From Symsagittifera roscoffensis (taxonomy: Eukaryota; Xenacoelomorpha; Acoela; Convolutidae): a stretch of DNA of 64,000 bases. The notes beneath the pieces were generated by a model that worked only from the letters and a program-made list of their open reading frames with translations, ran no database searches and had not been told where the DNA came from. Location of the stretch: NCBI RefSeq assembly GCF_963678635.1, contig NC_087067.1:43807829-43871828 (forward strand), given 5' to 3'. A program made the position numbers and the translations under genes. Shown here one piece after another: positions 22,031 through 33,848 of this stretch (the stretch's first letter is position 1; every line of letters starts with the position of its first letter).

Positions 22031-22957
22031 TTAGTTAGAACTGTTTTTACGGCTTAGGTATTTCGCACGCTCAGTTTGGATCATTTCTTTAACTTTTTCT
22101 GCTCTTATGGTGAAGCGATCCGATGTCGTTAGTTTAGAATAAAATTCATTTGATTTCTCGTTAATGGTTGTTAGATCAATTGTCTTCTGGGCATTTTTGA
22201 ACAATAAAGCACTCATTTCTTCTTCGGTTTCTTCAAGAACAGGTCGACCTGAGTAATCGCTAAACCTTTGTTCAACATCTTGTGCGAAGGTTTCATTTGA
22301 TACTGTACTTTCTCTTTCAATTTTACCCACAAAGGATATCTCAACAACTGTAATGGGACTAAACATGAGCCATAACGCATCCCAGTAACTCGTATTTGTA
22401 CCCACTGAGGATGAAACATCAACAGGTCTCCATAATTTTAACATGACTAGCTGTGCTTGCATAACACCTTCTAGATTACCAGGAACTACGGGACAAATCG
22501 CCGAGGCATTGCTTGAGATATAGGTTTGAGGCTGCATGAAGATGAAATTTGAAGAAGTTTCTAGTGACTTAATTTTAGCGCCAAAATGATCCTTTACTAA
22601 ATTTTTACACTTTCCTGGTGGTACAGTAAGATGCCTCGTTTCATTATCTACGAAATCGATATCCACTACTGTTTGCATCGCCAAGTAGTCGAATAAAGAA
22701 GATTTATTGGATATAATAATTCTTGGACATTTTTTCAGGGACTGACGTTCAAAATTGACGTGAAGGCCCATGACAGTGAATAGGAACTTCATGGCAACTT
22801 TCTTTGCTTCAAAATCAGGAATGAGAACCCAAATCAAAATTATTTCCAATAATAGTGCCAAACGAACTGCCAGTAGAATTATTCCAATGGGGAAATATAA
22901 AAGCACCGGCCAAGACCAGCGCTCCAGTCGGAGATGAGCAACCTTATCGGAAATCAT
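22031..22957 (-). CDS. AUP1: AUP1-like protein (ER/lipid-droplet LPLAT-CUE protein), catalytic His lost
   Basis: An intronless frame of 308 residues starts at the ATG at 22,957. Residues 15-48 form the hydrophobic hairpin region with the family pattern YxPIGIxLLxVRL...LIPD. Residues 52-250 follow the AUP1 acyltransferase-like layout, including RIIISN (79-84) and LWLMFSPITVVEI further on. The usual HxxxxD motif reads NKSSLFD at 84-90: the Asp is kept but His is Lys, so acyltransferase activity is unlikely. A CUE-like stretch (IDLTTINE) and a basic C-terminal helix (TERAKYLSRK), which could be the E2-binding region, follow. The protein is shorter than vertebrate AUP1 (about 410 residues). AUP1 recruits the E2 enzyme UBE2G2 to ER and lipid droplets. 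The open frame extends 19 codons upstream, but that part crosses a splice-acceptor-like tract. Confidence 0.8.
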   Translation of the reverse strand: MISDKVAHLRLERWSWPVLLYFPIGIILLAVRLALLLEIILIWVLIPDFEAKKVAMKFLFTVMGLHVNFERQSLKKCPRIIISNKSSLFDYLAMQTVVDIDFVDNETRHLTVPPGKCKNLVKDHFGAKIKSLETSSNFIFMQPQTYISSNASAICPVVPGNLEGVMQAQLVMLKLWRPVDVSSSVGTNTSYWDALWLMFSPITVVEISFVGKIERESTVSNETFAQDVEQRFSDYSGRPVLEETEEEMSALLFKNAQKTIDLTTINEKSNEFYSKLTTSDRFTIRAEKVKEMIQTERAKYLSRKNSSN

Positions 22958-22960
22958 AAT

Positions 22961-22975
22961 CTGAAAAAAAACAAA
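22961..22975 (-). promoter_or_regulatory. Splice-acceptor-like site 3 nt upstream of the AUP1-like ATG
   Basis: On the minus strand a TTTTTTTTCAG tract ends at 22,961 and the ATG comes three bases later. This decides the start at 22,957 against the upstream in-frame ATG at 23,014. So short a leader would fit trans-splicing of a spliced leader or a 5'UTR intron. Confidence 0.5.
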
Positions 22976-23014
22976 AGTTATTAAAATCGACACTCTTCTG
23001 CATATTAATATCAA

Positions 23015-23889
23015 TTCAAAGCCACTCTTCTCTCCCTTCAGTTGCCATTTTTGAGTGATTTAAAATCCAATGTGGTCTACAAATCGTCATAAAATCAGTT
23101 TAGAGTCTTTTGAATTTCTAGAACTCAAGCACCACTTAGTTCTAACAGTGAGCAGTTAATCTTTGTCAGGGGCATTGCAAAATGATCGCAAGCATATCAG
23201 GGAATGAAAAGTGGTTCTGTAGGAGCAAGTTCTATAGCTTGCCAAGCAATGAGAAGTTTCTGGTGGACTCAGTCATGGCAATGTTTTGCAAAAACAATTC
23301 AAAAGGTTGCGTCTGGGGCAGATTTCCCGACTGTTGTATGATTTCATGATGCAGCCATGGGGAGCAGCGCCTTGGGAATTAATTGAACATCCGGACAAGA
23401 TAAGATAAAATGAACTCTGGAAATGCGAAAAAAACTCCATCGACTTCAAAAGGTAGAACATGAACAACACTTATGGAGGTTGAGCTGTTTCATAAGGCCT
23501 GTGGAGATCGAAATTTTTGCAGTATCAAACTAATTCATGGAGACTATTTTCGTCACAACACTGATTGACTTTCTTGTAACCAGAGAAGAGCAACACGTGC
23601 TTTTTCGGGTATGTGAGATAAATCAAGGTTTCGATTACCAAAACATGAACAAAACGTCAGCCTAATGATTATAAGCTTCATGCTGGCCTTGCAAAAAACA
23701 GAGAAGACTATCTTGAAGTTCCGAGGGTCAAAACCACCTACGGTGGAAGTTCTTCTTGCAATCGTGTGTAGCTTTTGATTAGACGAACTAGACGAATCAG
23801 GAGGGGTTAGTTTTGACTGATATGTTAATTTTCAAAATTTCGATTTGGACGTGAACGACACGTAACCTTTTAATATATTTCGCACCAAC
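23015..23889. other. Non-coding spacer between the AUP1-like gene and the giant retroelement
   Basis: No gene is recognised. The left boundary of the retroelement must lie near its right end, but a terminal TG and a target-site duplication could not be fixed by eye. Confidence 0.4.
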
Positions 23890-24632
23890 AGAAATTGCGA
23901 AAACAGAACGACAGAAATCTCAGTGAAAACAACAACAACGGAAGTCGTGTGAAACTGATCGAGATTGAAGAAAGAATAGGATTGTCAGAAACTATTCCGA
24001 GTTGTAACGATTGTGCAGTTACAATCGTTACAAAGCAATTCACGAGAACCAGGAAGGGTGTTGGGACGACGTGTCCAGCCTTCCGGAAGAAGATAAGGAT
24101 GTTATTTCTCCGGATTCGAGAATCCGAGGTGTCTCAAGACTTGAACTGAAATCATTTTATATAAACTTTTAGCTTCCCTATTATGTCATGAATTGAATTT
24201 ATTTAACATCAGAATTCATTTTTTGACGATGAGAAGCTAGGAGTTAAGGGAAAGGGTTGAACCATCTTCGATGGAGATGATGATTTTTATCTACTTAACA
24301 AAAACAATAATAAAATAATAATTAGTAGTAGCTCTGTTTTTAGGAGTGACCTCGTGGTCTGGGAATACTGAGACCCAGCCATGAGCTCACTATTTCTGCA
24401 TGTAAGTAAGTTAATTTGAGCGTTCTGGTCGAAGCCGGAGAACAGTAACGTTTTTATCGACCCGATGTTAGAAAGACCACCAAAAGAACTGGCTTTGGTA
24501 GAGACGGCGAAAAGCATGTAGAGCTTAATTTAGACGCTGGCCAGTCGTTTTATAGCTTAGCTTTACTTTCCGTCGATATGTACTTCCGGCCGAATGTTAC
24601 ATAGATATTTTTATGGCGCTCCTGAGTATTTT
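23890..24632 (+). repeat. 5' LTR of the giant element
   Basis: From about 23,995 to 24,632 the sequence matches 46,730-47,330 plus 47,560-47,580 almost base for base. Weaker similarity reaches back to about 23,890. It carries a TATATAAA box, ACCCAGCCATGAGCTCACT and GTCGACCCGATGTTAGAAAG-type landmarks, and ends near ATGGCGCTCCTG. The exact 5' edge, a TG...CA pair and the primer-binding site were not resolved. Confidence 0.75.
24158..24165 (+). promoter_or_regulatory. TATA box in the 5' LTR
   Basis: TATATAAA lies within a segment conserved in both LTRs (second copy at 46,886-46,893). It is the likely core promoter of the element. Confidence 0.55.
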
Positions 24633-24819
24633 TCTTTTGCAACAACGTGACCGGCAGAACCGTTAACAAGCACTCCACTCCGAGCGCATACTCATAACAA
24701 CGCCCTTAATAGGCCCTAACCGCCGGGGTGGAAGAGTAGTTCGGAACGCGGAAGCCTTCCGGATTACCGTGAATAGCTTCTTAACCTAGTTAAGACCCAA
24801 AATTCTCGTTTGCTAATTT

Positions 24820-26225
24820 GCCCTCAATCCGGAAGGGTCTGCTGATTTGCGCTCAATCCGAAAGGGTCTCGGGATTATTGAAGAATACTGATCCGGCAAG
24901 CAGTACAAGGAGTGTCAAGAGGGGCTCAACGACAACAACAGTTGACTGTTGGGTATCGTTAACAAGTTTTGTATCCCTTTTGGTAAAAAAAAATAAGATA
25001 GTAATCTGTGGGGAGATATCAATATTTTTTGAAACAGAAAAAGGGCTAAATCAGTGAGTTACATCGTAACTATTCTAGTATAATAAGTAGTACCGGTTGA
25101 GTTTAATTCAGAGGTGGCTGGAACTATTTTAGTACCAAAAACCGAATTTTCGTGATTTTTGAAGAAACAGAACACTACAAAATAAGAAAATTTTTTGAAA
25201 ATTTTTTGAGTTAGCACAGTAAAAATTGTTCGGATAACGTCCACTAGTGAATCGACAGGTTCTAAAACCCGTTTTCCGATAACCTTCCGGGTTACAGAGA
25301 AATCGAACTTAACGTGTTTGATTTAGTGGATTCATCAATCCGGAGGGGTTCAACTAGCATAGTTTGGTGCAATTTTTTTCAACTAGAGCATTTTATATCG
25401 AGTGTTTTGCATTAAACTAGAGGAGTATAGGCCTTTTGAGCTCGGATCAATAATTTTTAGGTCAAAAAGAACAGAACTGTGAAAAAAGTTAGGCGGAACC
25501 TAAAAGAGAGAACTTTTTTGACTTTAGAAAAAAGACGTTTTGGTTAATAACTTAGAAACTACTGGACAAATCCAGTTGATCTTGGTACCATTAGATCAAA
25601 AATTAGCTGAGCTTACTAATAAAAACATCAATTATTCAAAAAAGTAAGCGTGAAAACTTTTTAGGATTGTTTTAGCAAATTCACCAATTCGGGAAGGTAG
25701 ACCCTTAACGTTTTATAAAAACTTTTTTGGAAAGCTCTTACACCCCTACCAAAGAGTAGAAACGGTAGATAAGGCAATTTTACGCTGTATTAGACAAAAA
25801 GGGAAGGCTAAAGGCACAAGAAAACCTTAGTCGAGCCGAAATTAGGCTAGCGATAAGACCCTTCACCGTTAGGGTGAACCATCAAATAATAGGCTTAACT
25901 TCAATCCGGAAGGGTCTTGGGAAGGACGACACACCCTTCCTAGTTGATTCAAACAGCAGAATAGATTCGGAGAACGTATCCGGAAGGGTATAGTTTTGAA
26001 ATTTAGAAAACCTCTGCGAAGCTCTTTTAACGAACTCGGAGGGGTCCCAAACCGGAGGGGTCTAAAATTTTTTACAAAAACGGAGGGGCCCAATCCGTAG
26101 TGGTGTAAATCGTTACAAAACAGGAAGGGTCCCAATCCGGAGGGGTCTGAATTTTGTCAATCCGGAGGGGTCCGATTTTTGTCAATCCGGAGGGGTCCCA
26201 ATTTTGCCGATTCGGTGGGGTATTA
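24820..26225 (+). repeat. Leader with many TCCGGAGGGGTC-type repeats
   Basis: Variants of AATCCGGAGGGGTC or AATCCGGAAGGGTC occur about fourteen times, sparse at 24,826-25,700 and tightly packed at 25,900-26,220. Four spaced copies of GTC(CC)AATYCGGAGGGG lie at 26,120-26,200. The motif also appears once in each LTR (24,115 degenerate; 46,850 intact). The region is untranslated leader between the LTR and Gag. Dense repeated motifs in a leader could bind a protein, act in packaging or simply expand by slippage. Confidence 0.8.
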
Positions 26226-27124
26226 TTTTGTCAAAACTTGAAGAAGACAACAGAATAGAAAGTAGTTAGGGATATTAGGTTATTAAGAGGCTGGGAACCA
26301 GTGACTGCAGTGGTAACTTTCCTTGCGTAAATAACCGAATAAAAACAAAACAGGTTTAAACTCGACATTCGAGAGACTAAGTCTAAATTGACCAAGAGTG
26401 TGTAACTCATAAGTGAGGACTCAAATCAAAAACGTTTTTGAGAAAAGTGACTGCCCTGAGGATTTTAGTAGGTCTAGCTCGGGCAGTACGGAGGCAGATA
26501 GGTAACACAGGACTCGGTGGGTGCAATAGACGTCCACTTGAGAAAATTACTGCCCTCAAGTTTTGTCTGTTTGGTGCAGCACCAAGCAGGGAAAGCTCTT
26601 TTTTTATATACAAGTTCGACTATTGTACTGCGACTGACTAAAAGTACAAAACACATTGGTTTTTCATAAAAATATTCTTATTTTGTTATTTCTGGTTTTA
26701 AATCAATAATATATGTGCTTGATTGGCTAGTGAAAACACTATCTTTTAAATAGACTGATAACATCATTCTGTGCTAGCTTCACATTTCACAACTAATAAT
26801 CAATTATAGTGAATAAATTGTATACACGCTGTACTGTGATAACATACAAGGATTCGTGGTCACTATTTAATAGAAACTTTTGGAATTTATTGTGTTGTGT
26901 TATTATTATCAATAGTCAGATCAAAAGGACACTAGCAATCGAATTGAGTGTATATGCAATATGAAGTGGTAAATTGAGTATGAGTAGAAAAGTCAAGGAT
27001 ACCTAAACTAGGTGATAGCTCCAGGAAATTCATACCTGAGAAACAAAGAAAAGCAATGACCGATCCTTTTGTGGAACGGATCACACGAACCCGGACCGAC
27101 AAGGGTTAGACGGTTTCAGGCAGA
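26226..27124 (+). other. AT-rich end of the retroelement leader
   Basis: No coding frame is recognised. A short duplication around GACTGCCCTGAGG (26,449) and TTACTGCCCTCAAG (26,549) is present. The last 60 bp are GC-richer and lead into the Gag start at 27,125. Confidence 0.5.
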
Positions 27125-29569
27125 ATGGTTGAGACCAGGAGTCAAAAATCTTCAGAAGAGCGGAAAGCAATGCTAGTAGTGGAGGGCCATCCGGACCAGG
27201 CCATAGTTGAGAATCAGGAAATACATGGACCGGAGGAGAGAAACAGAAAGCGGGCGAGTGAATCTACTCCGGTAGAACAAGGCCAGGATTTTGTCACTTC
27301 CACCGGGACACTGGACCGAGAGGAGATGTCGGAGCTGTCCGACATCTCTACTGAAATTGTGGCAACTAGAAGATCTCCCACAGACAACACCATGATGGCA
27401 GGCGTGACGGAGAAACAGGCAACGTCCTCATCGTTTTCAGAAAGAGTGAAGAACACTTTGGGAAACATCTTTTCATTCAACATGGGAGGAGAAGAGGGTG
27501 AATCCCAGGAAGAAGAAGAGGGAGATGAAGATTAAGCTGACTTTGGATCTCAAGTCAGCCTCAATAATTCGACTCAGGAGAATGAAGCATACATCAACAG
27601 AGGGACTGCTACCATGAACCAATTTGGTGTAGTGAAGACAATAAGCAAAACCACAAACACATCAGGCCAGTCAAGAGACTTTGTGAGTATGACAAAATCG
27701 GAAACGCGAACTGGGGAGAATAGAAACATAGGGCTAAGCAACGCATCGGCGGATCCAGAGGTGGATAAAGAAAAGACGTCGAGGCAGAGAATCAAAGCCC
27801 GAATCTCGACCAGTACCAAGCTACCTGGGATCGACAGGGTGACACCGCCAATTGTGACGCCACTAGTAGAAAACGGAGCATCAATTGAAGAAGCCTTGAA
27901 TAACATAGTGTGCAGTATAGGAGAGCAAAATAAACAGATTTCCATAAGAATGAGTGAACTAGAGAGAGCAGTCTACGTTGAAAGAGAAAGTCTACGGGAA
28001 TAAATAAACCGCAATAGACAAGAAGTTGGTAGAAGCGAAAAACGCTTGAAGGAAAGAACGGATAAACTCATAGCGAAGAAATTGTCGCGAATGACAAGAG
28101 AAGCGGAACAGAGAGAGTTACGGTTAAGAGACGACATGGAGAGTTAAAAACTCAGCAAGAGCAGACTCTTGGGACTCTTGATACAAATATGGATGCGATG
28201 ATGGAGAGGCGAACTCAGGCTATCATGGATAGGTTGGACGGCCTACTAGGCAACAAGAGTGGACCAAGAGAAGGGGAACCGAACTCGGGAGGGCCCAGCA
28301 GGGAGCCGAGGGTGAACTTCAATGACCAACAGAATAGGAGAAGGACATATGGATCCACTAGAGGCAGGGGCAGGTCAGCAGGCTATGCCACAGGGGATAA
28401 TAGAACATGAGGCCCACACTTCATAGGCAATAGGCAATAGACAGACTTCAAACGAACGACCGACGCAAGGCACACATGCGACGGGGAGAAGTGATTCCAA
28501 GAACAGGATTCATGCAAGCCCAAGGATGAGTCATGCGAGCCAAGGAAGAAATAAACCCGGCGATTCGGATAGAAGGAATATACCAAACACAGAACCCTTA
28601 TCAGGGGCGATGATACTCAGGCGGGGCATTCAAGAGATGCCACAGCAATGGCCACACTCTTTGAACCCCTAAACAGGTCTTTGCAGACATTTCTGACGAG
28701 GTTATCCAGAAACAATGAACTCAGTGAAAAGTCCAGGAGAGTCTTTAAGAAACCAAGATGCTATAAAGACGAATCTTACGGCTGCATTTTGAGGAAGAAG
28801 AAAGGCAAGAGTGCAGTACGCTCACCAGTAACTTGGAAGGGACAGCCCTAAACTGTGTGATGGCCAAAAAACAATATCAGCGGGATATAAATTTCTAGAC
28901 GATTTGGCGATGCTTAGAAGGCGTAGCCAACCGGACGAGTCGAACAGGAGGATGAGCCTGGCGATAGCTTCAAAATTCATCGATGGTGTGAAGAATGATG
29001 AATTTCGAACAATGTTAGCAACACATTACACACCACTCTCAACCAATGCGCTAACTTCAGAGGAGTTGAGACTCAAGTCAAAGGAATATCTTTTGCTGAA
29101 ACCTCCTTCGAGATCTGGATATTACAAGAACAATTATGGCAATTTTAACAACGGACCGGCAAACCAAGGGAACAATTGGTACAAACCAAGGGATGACCTG
29201 GACAAAAGACGCTCTTGTGCAAATTGCAGTTCAACGGACCATCATGTGTCAGCATGCCCAACTTATAAACAGGGCATGAAAGCGAAAGGCTTTAGCCTCG
29301 AGGACGAAGATGCGTCATAACTCGATCATGAAGATTTCATGAGAGGAGCAATTGCAAAACTCGGCCCGAGGTGGTTCTTTTGCAACTTGGAAGGTCATTT
29401 TAAATCGGATTGTCCGCAATTCTGGGATGCTGTAGCAGACATCAAGCATCCAAGGCACGAGGAAGCTTTATCGGGTGTGGCAGCCAGCAAAGCTCGCCTA
29501 TTGAGTGAGGCGGAGGCGCTCAGAAAAAAAAACCGCAAGACCTGGCAACGAAGCAAATGCAAGCGGTAA
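27125..29569 (+). pseudogene. gag: Gag polyprotein, broken by stops and frameshifts
   Basis: The first ATG after the leader opens a frame interrupted by TAA at 27,533 and 28,001. It shifts frame near 28,140, breaks again near 28,408, and is open at 28,648-28,851, 28,904-29,320 and 29,339-29,569. The N-terminal third is acidic and Ser/Thr-rich; 27,900-28,250 is charged and probably coiled coil. A zinc knuckle C-x2-C-x4-H-x4-C lies at 29,216-29,257. A second one at about 29,372-29,405 has lost its first Cys (Trp instead). Two knuckles near the C-terminus are typical of Ty3/gypsy nucleocapsid. The copy cannot make full Gag without recoding. Confidence 0.75.
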
Positions 29570-30897
29570 CAGAAGAGACATGTGAACCGGAACCGGTGAC
29601 TGCGGCGGACGACTTCAAGATTGATAATAGTGCAGCCGCGAGGGATGCTCTAAATAGGGTGCAGCAGGAACTGGTAACGAAAGAGATTGATCAAAAAGTG
29701 AAGCTCGAACTGGAAAAAGAGAAACTACAGGAGAAGCTGAATACCTTCCAGGCAACAGAAGTCGAAGAAACAAAGGCACCAAGTAATTTGAGCATGAAAC
29801 TTAATGTGATCTCCCGGCAGAGGTTCGGCATGGTGCCGCAGGGAAGCAAAATACAGTCAATAATCTCGGTAGCGGGACACCAGGTAATCAGAAATGTGAG
29901 TGAACCATCAGAATTCACTTCGATGCACTTCGATACATATGCAGATTACCTGAGACAGGTGGAGCCACGCACTGAGTCAAGAGCCGTGCGATCGCTACTA
30001 ACAACGGGTGGCCCTCGAATAAAGAAACTTCACGGGCGCTACGTGGAAGTCTATGGACCAATTCAAGTGATGCTGAACGTGGACCGGATCAGTATCTACA
30101 CTAGGACCTACGTGACGACAGACAGTGACGAAATAGGGCAAATCTATTTGGGTTAAGAGGAACTTAAAGTCTGTAGGATAGGTCATGACGCCATGATGGA
30201 GCAAGACGCGGTTCACATTGGATACGAAGCAGATTTGACTGCACATCTGCTTGACACCGTAGGAAAGAAAATCGGAGTCACAAGGCTTCTGGACACAGGA
30301 GCGGTAGTGGGTGTGATGCCAATAAAGACTTGTGAAAGATTGGGCTTTACGAGGGAAGATCTAATTCCGACGAATCTGCGACTGGCAGCAGCCAATCGAG
30401 GAGCGATTTACGTAGCCGGAAGAACGCCAATAACGGTCCTCCACATGGGAGGACGGGATCTTTGGATGAGCTTCCTGGTGGTAGAGAATTTGGACAACGC
30501 CGACCAATTCATCTTGGGCAGAGATTTTGTCAGGAACTTTGACGTGATGATTGGCTTGAACAACGGTCTACTAAGGATTAGGAACCCGGATTGGAAGTAT
30601 GTTAACAAACCAATTAAAAGAATAATAACAGACGAAAACAAGGTACAAACGTTTTTAGACAGGAAAGTAAAACTACAGCCGGGACATGCAGTAGTAGCAA
30701 TTTTTAGAATGAAAAATTTAAATTCGTTAAGTGATAGTAAACAGGTTTGCTTGGTACCGAATCCAAATAGTCAAAGTTCAGTGATTTTAGGCCGGAGCAT
30801 CTCGGTAACTCGAAACGGACTGTGTGTCAGTGTGTTATTGAACACACTGGACACCACGTTTTCAATCCAGCGTGGAAAGAAACTTGGTTACGCTTAG
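29557..30897 (+). pseudogene. pol: Aspartic protease region of Pol with N-terminal extension
   Basis: This frame overlaps the Gag end by 13 bp in a different phase, as expected for a Gag-Pol frameshift junction. It runs to 30,897 with one internal TAA at 30,154. The first part is a Lys/Glu coiled coil. The protease has LLDTGA with the catalytic Asp at 30,292, the flap region, and a FILGRDF motif near 30,510 that matches the ILG strand of retropepsins. A TAG at 30,895 separates it from the reverse transcriptase in the same frame. Confidence 0.75.
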
Positions 30898-31059
30898 GCG
30901 ATGAGGACCGACTATGAGGAGACACAAAACTTGAAGAAACATAGGGTAAAAGATTGTCCTTATCATGCCAATAAAAATAAAATTTTAAAAAGGATTAATG
31001 AATTAAAATCTATTCATAAATTGTTTTAAATGAAGTCCGAAACGGACGACGGCTTATGA

Positions 31060-32570
31060 AGCTGCTCGAGCTTTCCGGAACGCCCCTCGTCATATGAACT
31101 AGAATCTGACAAACCGGTTTTGCCAGAGATAGAACACTTAAAAGGGAAAATAGGCGAGGGAGATTTTGAATTACTTCGGGAGGTTTTAAATCGGAACGCG
31201 GATGTATTTTCAAAACATAAGGCGGATATCGGTTGCTGTAACTTCGTCGAACACGAAATCGAACTTGAGGAAGGCGCCGTTCCCCATAGGGAAGGCGCAA
31301 GACGAATGACGCCACATAAATCGGAAGCGTGCAGAGCGGAAATAAAAGTGTTGCTCGAATACGACATGATAGAACCCTCGAAATCGCCGTGGGCTTGCGG
31401 GGTAGTAATGGCGAAAAAGAAAGGGGCAGCTTAGGTTTTGTTGAGACTTTCGCTACTTGAACACGGTAACAATAAAAGATGCGTACCCGATACCGCGAAT
31501 AGACGAGAGCCTCTCTAAACTTGATGATGCCAAGTTCTTCACCACATTGGACTTGGGTTCTGCCTTCTGGCAGGTCCCTCTGCGGAAAAAAGATAGAGAA
31601 AAGACCGGATTCCCGTGTGAACTGGGGTTGTACCAGTAGAAGAGGATGACCTTCGGCTTGTGCAACGCAACGGCCACTTTTCAAAGACTGATGGCTCAGA
31701 GTGACAAAGAAGTACGGGAATCTTTTGGTGTGTTACGTGGATGACGTAGTCATAGCAACACCGACACCGACCCTGGAAGATGACAATGATCAGCTCGATG
31801 AGGTCTTTGGATGCATGAAAAGAGCAGGCTGCAAACCATCGAAATGTGAAATCCTTAGGGATTCAATCAAGTACCTAGGAAAAAAGGTGGACAGGCATGG
31901 TGTGAGCCCGGACCCGGAAGCAGTACAAGCTGTGTTGACATGGAAGGCTCCCAGAATGGACACACAGCTCAAGAGCTTCCTAGGACTTGCCAACTATTAC
32001 CGTGAGTTCATAAAAGGATATGGAGACAAGGTGTATCCGATGCAGAAGCTGATGCGCAACAAAGGGGAAAAATTCGAATTGAGCGATGAAGCCCAAACGG
32101 CCTTTGAGAACATAAAGCGGGAACTGTGCGAAGCGCCGGTGCTAGGCATGCCTACTGAAAAGGGCATGTATGTTCTTGACACAGACGCATCAGTAGTAGC
32201 CATCTCGGGAATACTGCATCAGGAGCAAGAATGGAATGGGAGAACCGTTCTCCGTCCCATAGCATATGGCAGTAAGGTGTTAAGTGACACTGAGATGAAA
32301 TATGGTGCACAAAAAGCAGAGATGTTTGCAGTAGTCACATTTGTGGAAATGTACCGCGCATACTTGGGGAGCGCTCCCTTCAAATTACGCGTGGGCAACA
32401 GCGCGTTATCCTGGTTGAAGACATACTCGATGGATCAGAGTTATATAGGAAGATGGATAATGAGATTAGATGGCTAACACATGATAATCGAGCACAGGAT
32501 GCGTGACAAACACCAGAACGCTGACAGCCTCAGCAAGAAAACCGAGTTCTATGAAAGATTGGAACAGAAG
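31060..32570 (+). pseudogene. pol: Reverse transcriptase and RNase H, frameshifted
   Basis: RT starts in the protease frame after stops at 31,027 and 31,057. The order is: finger region with PHREGARRMTP and the SPWACGVVMAKKK stretch, TAG at 31,432, frame change, YPIPRIDE and TTLDLGSAFWQ, TAG at 31,637, FGLCNA, and another frame change near 31,695. The catalytic YVDD box is at 31,734-31,745. LGLANYYREFIKGY follows and then RNase H with VLDTDAS near 32,170. TAA at 32,475 interrupts just before IEHR...HQNADSLS. All motifs are the Ty3/gypsy type. The active-site residues remain, but the frame is broken four times or more. Confidence 0.88.
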
Positions 32571-33838
32571 CAAGCCAATCAGGCAGAAATAAAGGAAGGT
32601 TCTCGTTTCTGGACAAAGAAACTTATGAAGCGCTTCCCTTAACGAGATGGTTGGTCAAGTCTAGACATCCAATTCCAGGACACCCTGAGTTACCACTAGA
32701 GACAGCAGCCGAGATAAAGATCCTATCCAAGAAGGAGAGCAGGAACTCTCTCGCATGAACATTAACAGCCTCCCATTATTGGATAAAACGGTGCAGGTCA
32801 CACCGCAAGTGATGTGGATGCTGGGTGAATTGTTAGAGAGAGAAGTGACCAGAGATGACCCCGAGTGGGCAGCAGCAGTGGCATCACTGACAGTCAGTGA
32901 GAAGGTGAAGATCATGCCGTCCAGACGACAACACAAAGAAAACGAGAGGGATTGTAGTAGGACAATAGTTCAGCAACTAGTATCCTCAAGACCGCACGAG
33001 GTTTTAACCAGTACTTCTTACAGACGGAAAGAACAGGGGAACGATACCCAAAAGAAGAAAACCGTTACTTTTGTGGACCAGGATAAAGAAGGTGAAAAGG
33101 TTGAACGAAACCTGGTGCAAGATTGTTTGTCCGGGGAGACGAACAGTGAGAAGAGCTGGCGAGCTTGTCCGGGGAGTCTGATGTAGATGAAAAAGTTCCT
33201 GATGAGAAGCAGGACCTGGAGAATAAAGTTTTGTCCGGGGAGTTCAGATGGATGCGAAGAAGGCACAGAACTGACCCAGGAGGTGGTGCAGACTCCGTCA
33301 CAGACTCTTGAACAGATGACAATTCCCGAAACTCAGGAATTGACATCTACTCAGACAGGAACTCGAGCTCGGGATCGGAACTGTCAGAACTAGCGATCCA
33401 TACACTACTAGTGGAAACTCGAGCAAGGGATCTGGATCGAGAGGTATACCAGGACCCTGACAGTGATCGCCACCTCATACCAGGTGAAAGAGTCTGTGAT
33501 AACGCAGCGGATGATCTGGAAACAATAGCGGTATCGAAACGTTCGACGAGTCTGTTGCCACAAAAAGAGGTAGTCAGTATTGATCTTCAGCCATTCGAAC
33601 AGGAAACACAGTCATTGGCAAAGATTTGGTGCGTTAAGATGGAAGAAGATACGCATCAGCCCAATGAGCTGAATAGTCTGATGAGGGTCATGAAAACGTA
33701 CTTGAAGGCGAGATACAGACTCTCGGATTTACTAAGAGCGAAGAGAAATGACCGCATGACAAGCAACCTGAAAAGGTGGATCGAAAACGGTTCTCCGGAC
33801 AAAGGAGACCTCGAGGAAGACAGTTACCGCATTCTGCG
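32571..33838 (+). pseudogene. pol: Pol linker between RNase H and integrase, with LSGE repeats
   Basis: An unusually long (about 1.2 kb) acidic and Ser/Thr-rich stretch separates RNase H from integrase. The word TTGTCCGGGGAG occurs at 33,127, 33,165 and 33,231, each coding LSGE in one of the frames, so it is probably a peptide repeat disrupted by frameshifts. Stops fall at 33,184 and 33,391. From 33,411 the frame leads into integrase after TAG at 33,839. No domain is recognised. Confidence 0.6.
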
Positions 33839-33848
33839 ATAGTATTTT

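Noticed and set aside
24820-26225. A CRISPR-like array in the repeat-rich leader
   Set aside because: Repeats are 12-14 bp, irregularly spaced and in a eukaryotic retroelement leader; spacers are not of constant size.
31010-31684. 224-codon minus-strand frame opposite the RT
   Set aside because: Antisense shadow of the purine-rich RT coding strand, which carries the RT motifs.
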